Source: Cordilura impudica
Taxonomy: Eukaryota; Arthropoda; Insecta; Diptera; Scathophagidae
Assembly: GCA_963682025.1 (NCBI GenBank)
Contig: OY821518.1
Location: 231,861,000-231,924,999, forward strand
DNA length: 64,000 bases
Direction of reading: 5' to 3'
Below are positions 55,829-64,000 of the stretch, one piece after another. The notes beneath the pieces were generated by a model. The model saw only the letters and a program-made list of their open reading frames with translations, ran no database searches and was not told where the DNA came from. The number at the start of each line of letters is the position of its first letter. The stretch's first letter is position 1. Position numbers and translations under genes: made by a program.

Positions 55829-56548
55829 TATGACAACTTTATTTTATTTAAAAACTTTCATTTACGGCAAGCAAATCAAAAACTTGTCAAAAAAGTTGAA
55901 ATTCCAAAATAAATTAAATCAAATTATTCCACACAGGTTTCAAAATAATTTTATATAGCAATACTTTGTTTTGAAGACTTAACTCCAAGTTTTGGCCAAG
56001 TAGCGATTACATACGTTTTTAGGTCTAAATGATTTCTTTTTGATTTTATATGGTTCTTCCATGTCAATCCTCTATTCTAATGCATCCCAAGGTATTTTAC
56101 AAAGTCTGATTTAGGGATTTCTTCACCATTTAAAAACATGGCAGGACAATCACCCTTTCTTAGAGTAAATGTGATATGCTTAGACTTTTCAGCATTAACA
56201 CAAATGCTTCATTTCTTCAACCAGATATTAATTTTATTGAGTTATTTTTGAACCATTTTTGAGGCTTCCTCTTTAAAATCATTACTTGCCTTTAACGCTG
56301 TATCATCAGCGTATGTTGCAACCGTAACATCTCCAGTAACCGGCAAATCCAAGGTGAAAATAGTGTATTCCTGCCTTTATTTCACAAATATTTGATAATT
56401 CGCTATTTATTTTAACATAAAAACATCGATTTTTTAAATACGTTTTAAGGACAATATAGAACGGTGCAGGAAGATATTGTTTAAATTTAAAGAGTAGACC
56501 TGAATGCCAAACTCTGTCGAAATCTTGCTTAACATCCAAGAATACCGC
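55829..56548 (-). pseudogene. Jockey-clade LINE relic, 3' portion
   Basis: Minus strand: SAVFLDVKQDFDRVWHSGLLF, TYLKNRCFYVKINSELS and a decayed LTWKNHIKSKR thumb motif, typical of Jockey ORF2. Its 5' continuation is at 58257-58628, separated by an inserted plus-strand LINE. On the other side the I-type LINE truncates it. Confidence 0.75.
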
Positions 56549-58265
56549 GGAGCAATACTGTTTACTGTAATTGAGAAAGTGCTGGAAGAGATTATCGTTA
56601 GAAGACTCACAAAGTAGCTCAAGAAGTATGATATTATAAATTCAAACCAATTCGGCTTCCAAAAGGGAAAAAACATAAATCAGCTTCTGGGAACCTTCTC
56701 AAATTATATCAATGGATGCTTAACTAAGAGCAATCCTTGTTTGACACTGTTTATCGATTTTAGCAAGGCATTTGATACCTTGTCCCGTAGAAATTTACTA
56801 GAGGAGACTGCCTAAAATGGTTTAAAAATTACCTACAACTTAGATCATTTCGAGTCAAAGTAGTTAACAAGCTGAGCGACGAAATGCCACTTAACTTCGG
56901 TGTACCCCAAGGTTCCAAATTAGGACACATTCTTTATATAATATACTCAAATGAAATGCTAAACTTACTTGAAAACAGCACCTCATTTTCCTATGCAGAT
57001 GACACAGCAATTGTTGTAGCGCACGAAAATGTAAATACTGCTACAGTAATCATGCAGGAAGAGCTTAACAAACTGTCAAAATGGTGTCATGATAACGGCC
57101 TTATAATAAACGCAACGAAAACCAAATTAATGCACATTAAACCGCCACATCTTGTTCACTCTAATATCAGACTTATTTTTCACGATACTCAATGCCTCCA
57201 CAAAACAACCAACAGCAACTGTTCGACCACTATAGATACATGTAACACAGTAATTGAGATGGTAAACACTTACAAATATCTAGGAGTTTACGTTGACGAA
57301 AACTTCAAATGGCTGACACATATACAAAATCTCCTCAAAAAATTATGGAAATCAGCGTATAGTCTATTCCACCTAAGTAATTTTGCCAATTTCAATGTTT
57401 TGAAACAGGCATATTTTTCATTAGCTGAGTCCTACCTCAGACATGGCATTACGGCATGGGGAAGCGCTACATATTGCAAATTTCTACAGCAAACGCAAAA
57501 ACACATTTTAAAAATACTTCTAAAAAGCCAAAAACACAGTAATATGATAAATTACTCTTTGATCTACAGTGACACATCCAGCAAAAACAACTACAACATT
57601 TCGCAAAACAGCAATTCCTCAAACAACCCGTCACAAAATTATAACAATATAAACAACAACACCAATACAACCAACAATAACAATAATATAACCAACAGAC
57701 ATAATAACGTTACGCCAAACAACATATCTTACAACACCCATACACAAAACACGCCAAACAACAAAAACATCGCCACTGAATTACGAATATTGAACGTAAA
57801 CAGTCTTTATTGCATAACCCTTATCAACGAATTCTTCAATGATTCTCGCTTCTTACATTTAAGGTGGAACGTCATTGCAATAATTATGGCAAAATCACTC
57901 TATCCGTCGTATTGCCCAACGTTTTCAACAAATTGCCCTTAGAACTGTTAACTACAACAAATCTTAATACAAGAAAAATGAAACTTAAAGATAGATCATT
58001 TTATAGCTTCGCAATGAATTTAATATTTTTTAAAATTTCATTTTTTAAAATTTAACTTAAAATAATTGAAAAATAAATGTTGAATTTAATACTTAAAATA
58101 GTAAAAAAACATTTATTGAATTTTTAATATTTACAAATCTATCAAAAAATCATTTTGAGATAATTTTTTACATCCTACAGATAAGCCGAATGGCTTCATA
58201 GGATCAGAATTATTATTTAAAATGTAAACTGAATGTTTATTAATAAAGAATTAAAAAAAAAAAAA
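56549..58265 (+). mobile_element. Plus-strand LINE relic (Asn-rich family) inserted in Jockey
   Basis: Reverse transcriptase: NQFGFQKGKNI near 56640, LFIDFSKAFDTLS near 56750, then an open frame 56884-57942 with NFGVPQGSKLG, FSYADDTAIVVAHE (catalytic box), KWCHDNGLIINATKTK, YLGVYVDENFKW, LAESYLRHGITAWGS and a long Asn-rich linker. The first part is broken by stops. A poly(A) run near 58248-58265 marks the 3' end. It is the best-preserved member of the family whose relics precede both yellow genes. Confidence 0.78.
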
Positions 58266-58628
58266 AATTTCTTACTACTTGAACTACTCTATGACACTGG
58301 TCATTAGTTCCATGTTTATACCGAAATCCAAATTGATGATCAGGTATAATATTTTGTTTTTCTAATATTGGCTGCATTCTACGTAAAAAGGCGCTTTCGA
58401 ATATTTTTGAAAAAGTGAACAGAAGACTTATAGGCCTATAAGATTTGGTATCATTTTCCGGCTTCCCAGGTTTTCGAACCATCATTATTTCTGCACATTT
58501 CATTTGTTCCGGAACGTGTTGAAGTCTCAGATTTGAGTTAAATATTAAAGTTAATTAAATAAAAGCTTTTTTGGGCAGCGCTTTAATATCACATATTTTA
58601 TCATACCCGGGTGATTTTTTCAAATAAA
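58257..58628 (-). pseudogene. Jockey-clade LINE relic, 5' portion of the RT
   Basis: Minus strand: SPGYDKICDIKALP, MVRKPGKPENDTKSYRPISLL, FSKIFESAFLRRM and PDHQFGFRYKHGTNDQCHRVVQV. It joins logically to 56548 (SAVFLDVK), with the plus-strand LINE in between. Confidence 0.75.
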
Positions 58629-59183
58629 CTTATTTCTTTAATATACATCAATTAAATGTTTTGTTTTTGAAAAATAAACGATTAGAAATACGACCAAAAA
58701 ATGACTTGAAATAGGCTCGCTAATGATTATAAATATGACTCGAATAGAACAGCCAGTAATAAAAGACTTCAAGAGGAGTCTCGGATAAGATACCAATATT
58801 TTTTCGGACAAAAGAGTCCTCTATGATAAGAGGAGTTTTGCTATAAAAAATACGCAACTTTTAATAGCGAAACGAAAAAATTTACATGTCTGATTGAAAC
58901 CTGCAAGAAAGATTTAAGTGCAGTGTGCAGTTTTCGTGTCTTAAGTATTTTATTACCATATTTTATTAAAATAAAAACCAGTCAATAAAAACAATTGTAA
59001 ATAATTTCAACGTAAATCACAAAAAAATGGCCAATAAAATTTTAAAATATTTGACAATTGTAAACAATTTGCAACGTAAGTCATAAAAAAGGGTCAATAA
59101 AATTTTAATAAATTTGGTTGAAACAATTGTCGTCGTTTTTATATGCGTGTATCAGATCGCGAATTGATGTTTCAATTTTTCGC
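58629..59183. other. AT-rich spacer with a short tandem duplication
   Basis: A 60-70 bp unit containing CAATAAAATTTTAAAATATT, ACAATTGTAAA and CAACGTAA(A/G)TCA is repeated at about 58975-59140. No gene is seen. Confidence 0.45.
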
Positions 59184-59385
59184 AGTACAGGAGTCAGAAC
59201 ACGAATTTAAAATATAACTAAACTCGAACCTGTTTATTGTACATGTTCTATTTTTTCTTAGTACACGAGCCAGAACACGACTTAAAATATAACTGAACTC
59301 GAACCTGGTTATTGTACATGTTCTGTTTTTTTTTTCTGTACACGTACCAGAACACGAACTTCAATAAAAGCAACACTCGAATCTG
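59184..59385 (+). repeat. ~79-bp tandem monomers, about 2.5 copies
   Basis: Units of the form GTACACGAGCCAGAACACGA, AAAATATAACTGAACTCGAA, CCTGGTTATTGTACATGTTC start near 59184, 59263 and 59342. They lie directly 5' of a LINE and could be its promoter monomers. Confidence 0.7.
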
Positions 59386-59599
59386 TGTGGTTTATGTGTG
59401 ATCGAAACAAAAAATACGTGATAGAAAAATGTTCGTGTAGATAACGAAATATTAAAACGAAACACAGTCATGATTGTGTTGGGCACCATACAAAATTTAG
59501 AAAAACACATAATTGATATGAAAATAAAAATATATGTGTGTTGGTCTAAGTTATGTTTGTTTACATATATGTACCAGTTTTTTATTCAGTGTGTGTTTT

Positions 59600-61604
59600 T
59601 TTCTGATCTCTGTTGCTTATAGTAAAAAAAATACAGAGATTGGTAAACAACATTTTGAATGTACGAGGTTGGTTAAGAAAGATGTCGATGTTAATACACT
59701 GAAACACGTTAATTTCAAGTTAGGTGTATCACCAAGCTTTTATAATGAAATTTTAAAATCTACCTTATGGCCCGCGAATATAAATATTCGCCCTTTTCTG
59801 TTTTTTTCAAAAAAACCGGCAGAACTGCCAAATATGTCGTAAATAATATTCAGTTACCCCGGTCAAATTGTAAATCAAATAAAAGAAATTGCAGCTATTC
59901 AGTATATTATCAAAATGCAAGTGGTAATAGAAGTAAAGCTACTCAATTTTGCCTTGCTACTTCTTTAAGTGAACGTGACATCATTGCCATAACTGAAACT
60001 TGGTTATCAATTGAAATAAATAGTGCTGAATACTTTGATGATTTTTATAAAGTCTACCGTTGTGATAGATGCTTTTTGCCTGATGGACCTAAAAAGGGTG
60101 GCGGTGTGCTGTTGGCAGTAAGAGGTGACATTTCCAGCCGTTTAGTGCCTTTAAATTATATTAGCGATATTGAGCAACTATGTGTTGAAGTCGCATTTTC
60201 TAATGCATTTGGTAAATCAATATTTTTTATTGTATCGTATATATCTCCTTCAAGTACTAGTGATATATATATATCAAAAACATTTATATAATATTAATTA
60301 TGTTGTAAATTTATGTTCAAATAACCAAGAAGTTATAGTTTTGGGTGATTTTAATCTAAAAAATTTGACTTGGATATTTGAAGATAATACTCTTTTGCCA
60401 TTTAATACGAAAAATGATATTGATGACGATGTAATTAGTTTTTTCTTTTCTCACGATTTCAATCAAATTAACCACTTTAAAAATGATATTGGAAGAATTC
60501 TTGATTTGTTTTTTGTATCAAATATATTAAGAACATTTTCGTAATTTATGTTTAAACCCTATTTCTAGGAATACTGTGCATCACAAAGCAATGGTGATAG
60601 ATTTTGAATTTTACGTTTTCGAAAAAGAGGCTTCTTGTGGCACCAAATCTTACAATTTCTTAAAGGGTAATTATCCAGCATTAAATGATTTTTTTTTGCG
60701 TCTGTTGACTGGTCAACAATTTTCTTTTGCAATGATTCTGATGAAATACTTAAATTTTTATATGATAAAATTGATTATGCGGTTTCCGTGATGGTGCCTT
60801 CTATGACAACATCTCAAGGTAAAAAACCGCCTTGGATTAATAGAAGGCTTAATAACCTAAAAAAAAGTCAAAAACAAAGCTTTTAAAACATATAAAGAAA
60901 GTAAAGAAAATGCTGATTTAAGATATTTTAAACAAATTCGACGTGAATTCGATTTTTTACATAACTATTTGTATAAGCAATATATATTAAACATGGAAAA
61001 TAGGCTTAGCTCTGATCCTTCTGAATTTTGGAATTTCATAAATAACAAAATAAAGAATTCTGGTTATCCATGTAATATGCTTTATGGCTATAATGTTTCA
61101 AATCTTGCAACTTGTTTGCGTCGTTTTTCCAGACTACTTTTACTGCACATAGTAACTATACAAGTGTAGATCACTTAAGTACTCCATTTCTATGCAACCT
61201 TGTCATAGAAATATCAGAAGATGATGTTTCTTTATCTATTCTATCTTTAAAAGATAGTCCCTCATGTGTATTGGATTCAGTTCCACCTTTAATTTTTAAA
61301 AAAATGTATAAGGTTTTTAGTCCGCCCCATAACAATACTTTTTAATGCATGCTTAAAAAATGGCAAATTTCCAGATCAGTGGAAATACTGTTGCGTGATT
61401 CCTATATTCAAATCTGGTGATAAATCCAATGTTTTGAATTAGAGGCCCATTGTTAAACAGTGCGTTCTGGCCAAAGTATTCGATAAAATTCTGTATAATA
61501 AACTATTTCATCATGTTTCATCAAAAATCTCAGTTTTTCAACATGGGTTTTTACCCGGTCGATCCACATGTACAAATTTAGTAGTATTCACTAATCAGAT
61601 TATA
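59600..61604 (+). mobile_element. Jockey-superfamily LINE relic with ORF1 end, endonuclease and partial RT
   Basis: ORF1 C-terminus: KQHFECTRLVKKDVDVNTL, VNFKLGVSPSFYNEIL, STLWPANINIRPF. Endonuclease: YSVYYQNASGNRSKATQF, RDIIAITETWLS, KKGGGVLLAV, VLGDFNLKNLTW. Start of RT: FPDQWKYCCVIPIFKSGDK, RPIVKQCVLAKVFDKIL, FQHGFLPGRSTCTNL. It breaks off near 61604, where a minus-strand LINE with a (TACAA)n tail begins. Several frameshifts and stops. Confidence 0.75.
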
Positions 61605-64000
61605 GTTGTATTGTATTGTATTGTATAAAGAGGTGTTCGAAGTACTGCGACCAAAGTGATCTATTGTACTGCCCTCTGCTAATAGGTCGTCCCTATAAAC
61701 TCTTATCCAACCCTGAAGCCCTCAGGAATTCGAGCATGTTGGTTAGTTCTAGTAATTTTATGTCGCTACCTAGTATCTGGAGGGAACCCAGATGCTGTTT
61801 CCTTTTGTGCATTAGCGCTCCACAGTTCCCAAGTATGTGATCTGGTGATTCGGCTTCCTCATCACAGAATCTGCACATAGGGTTTGCTACAATTCCCAAC
61901 CTGCTCATATGTTCCCTGAGCCTGCGGTGACCAGTTAAAATCCCGGTTAGTATTCTCAGACCGTTCTTTGACAATCCAATGCACGACCCAAATCTCTTCT
62001 TGTTGTAGCCACCCAACAACATTTTGGATTGCCTTTAGCCCAAGTGGCTCGAGCAAAAATTCCCTTCTAATACAATTTTCATGTTCCCTGAGTACTCCTT
62101 CCCATACTCCTTTTCCTATTCCACAAAATGGTTCCGGCCCTATTAATTTTGTGGAAGCTCCTCTTCTGGCAAGTTCATCAGCTTGCTCATTGCCCTGAAT
62201 CCCAACGTGTCCCGGGACCCAACAAAGGCTAACCTTGTTGTGTTTATCTAGCTCATTTAGCTCCTGCAGACAGTCCCATACTAGCTTAGAGTATACTTCA
62301 TAGGAGCCTAGTGCTCGAATAGTAGCTTGACTGTCTGATAATATGGTTATGTTCCTTCTTTTGTACTTCCTGTTCAAGTTGATTTGTGCACATCTATCGA
62401 TGGCGTAAATCTCTGCTTGGAAAATGCTCGTATGTATTCTCATTGGCTCGAAGTATTTGGTTCTAGGCCCGAAGACTCCCGCCCCTGTTCCACTTTCGGT
62501 TTTTGACCCATCTGTGTACCATTTGATTGTATCTTCTCTTAGAGAATATGCTGTACTTAAACCGCTCCATTCTCTCTTATTGCTAAGTTCCGTAGTAAAG
62601 TATTTCCTGAAATCATATTTCTTCTCAGCCCTGTCCATGGGGCAATCTAGGAGGGAGTAATCATTAACTTGGCGTATCCGGTTCCATTGCCCTTCATAAA
62701 GTCTGGTTATAGGTTTCTCTCCCTTTATTCTGATTGCCGTTGCCAAAGCTTTCTTCTGCACCACTATATGTAGTGGGCTTAGTTCCAATAGTGCTTCAAG
62801 TGATGCCGTTGGGCACGTCCTCATTGCACCCGTTATCCCAATGCACGCTAATCATTGAATCTTACCTAGCTGCATTTGAGTCGACTTCAGATCTGTTCTT
62901 TTGGCCCACCCTATAGCTCCATAAGTTACTATTGGGCGGACCATCATCGAGTACATCCAGTGTAAAATGCTGGATTTACATCCCCAGTTTTTACCCGCTA
63001 CCCTTCTGCAACTCATTGTAGCTTGCTTGGCTTTTTCAGTGATTTGGTCGACATGTGCCTTCCATGTTAACTTGTTGTCCAGTACTATCCCCAGATACTT
63101 CACTTCTGCTTTTGGTTCAATGACTTCTCCCAAAATTGGAATTGCTCTCCATCTCGGAAGTTTTCTTTTCCTGGTAAATGGTACAATAGTGGTCTTCGTT
63201 GGATTGATGTTCAATCCTGTTGCCCTGCACCATTGACATATAATCCTCAACTCTCTTTGTACAATGTCACATAGGGTTTCCTCGAACTTGCGTTTTGCTA
63301 TTAAGACTATGTCGTCCGCGTAGCCCTGGCATTCTATTCCTGCTTCCGACAGTTTCATTAGTAATTCGTCAACAACCAGACTCCACATCAAGGGCGACAG
63401 AACTCCTCCCTGTGGACATCCTCTGGTTGTGTTGACGGATATGGTCTCCCCTCTGCTGTTGTTTCTACTGATCTCGTGTAAAGCACTTCTACCATCCATT
63501 TTGATGTCACTGGGTCTACCCCTCTTTAGTTTAATGCCCTTTCTATTACTTCGTGTGAAGTGTTATCAAAGGCTCCTTCTATATCTAGGAAGGCACAAAC
63601 GGCTATCTCCTTTTCATCTATTGATTTCTGAATAGTTCTTACCCGGCTAGTGAGAGCGGTCTCTGTTGATCTGCCCGCTCTATACGCATGTTGGTTTGTC
63701 TACAGCTTTTCAAGTGTTTTCAGCATAAAAGATGTTAGGCTTATCGGTCTGAAGGATTTTGGATGAGCGGTGTCCTTTTTCCCCAATTTGGGTATGAACA
63801 CCACTCTTGCCTTCCTCCATGCCTTTGGTATGTACCCCAAGGCCAATCTGCTACGCCCGATATTTAACATGAATGGTAATAGTTCCTTCAAGCGCTTTTG
63901 TAAGAGGGCCGGAAAAATACCATCCGTTCCAGGGGATTTAAAGGGTTGAAGGGTACCTAAAGCCCATTCTAGTCTTTCCCTAGAGCAAATTTCTGCTGCT
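61605..64000 (-). mobile_element. I/LOA-superfamily LINE relic with RNase H, running off the window
   Basis: Minus strand: RT start SPGTDGIFPALLQ near 63940, KARVVFIPKLGKKD, FRPISLTSFMLKTLEKL, CAFLDIEGAFDN, NTTRGCPQGGVLSPLMWSLV, GYADDIVLIAKR (catalytic box, near 63310), YLGIVLDNKLTWKAH; RNase H IKWYTDGSKTESGTGAG, ILSDSQATIRAL, WVPGHVGIQGNEQADELA; and a terminal Cys-rich CRFCDEEAESPDHILGNC near 61850. One in-frame TGA near 62854, a frameshift near 62010 and further damage near 63500-63700 inactivate it. The tail is (TACAA)n. Confidence 0.8.

Noticed and set aside
35911..64000. Downstream bicoid exons (homeobox) in cis to the relic
   Set aside because: I scanned both strands for homeodomain-like WFKNRR and RRTRTTF coding sequence and found none; the plus strand here is transposons and AT-rich DNA.

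Overview
This window looks like nuclear DNA of a cyclorrhaphan, probably calyptrate, fly (blow fly or house fly type). The evidence is AT-rich sequence with short spliced genes, two yellow/MRJP-family genes, a relic of the N-terminus of Bicoid (a protein known only from cyclorrhaphan flies), a rosa-like mariner, Transib and Harbinger transposons, an mdg1/412-like LTR retrotransposon, and many I- and Jockey-type LINEs. No window-wide prokaryotic, organellar, tRNA, rRNA or CRISPR feature was seen. Family names and splice sites come from reading the sequence; no database search was run.

The host genes are two yellow-family paralogs in inverted, tail-to-tail orientation. Copy A (+, 6664-9056) is compact. 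Copy B (-, 50812 to 30645) has the same three-exon structure, with coding exons 1 and 2 of identical length, but its first intron has grown from about 0.94 kb to 18.8 kb by transposon insertion. Both encode a signal peptide and a 414-residue core that aligns without a gap. Their tails differ: A ends in a 48-residue FG-repeat tail, B in 16 unrelated residues. The homology reaches upstream through the TATA region into a shared LINE relic and downstream into the 3' UTR, so the duplicated unit was larger than the gene.

Layout. 1-5.2 kb: a CACTG-ended MITE, an inverted simple repeat, and repeat-rich elements with minisatellite arrays. 5.2-9.2 kb: LINE relic and yellow A. 10.4-13.0 kb: GTCY-containing elements, one of them a foldback. 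13.25-26.7 kb: a nest in which a Harbinger relic was invaded by Transib copy A, which was split by a second Transib-like element, which was split by an LTR retrotransposon with apparently identical LTRs. 26.9-30.1 kb: another GTCY arm and a low-complexity block. 30.6-50.8 kb: yellow B, whose intron 1 holds a rosa-like mariner, a bicoid relic, a foldback element, a long-TIR element, an internally deleted Transib copy B and several LINEs. 50.8-64 kb: almost continuous nested LINE relics on both strands.

Only the two yellow genes look like functional host genes. Among the mobile elements, the LTR retrotransposon is the youngest and nearly intact, with one dinucleotide frameshift in pol. The most unexpected items are the bicoid relic with one in-frame TAG (35734-35910), the Transib termini that resemble V(D)J recombination signals, and the FG-repeat tail of yellow A.
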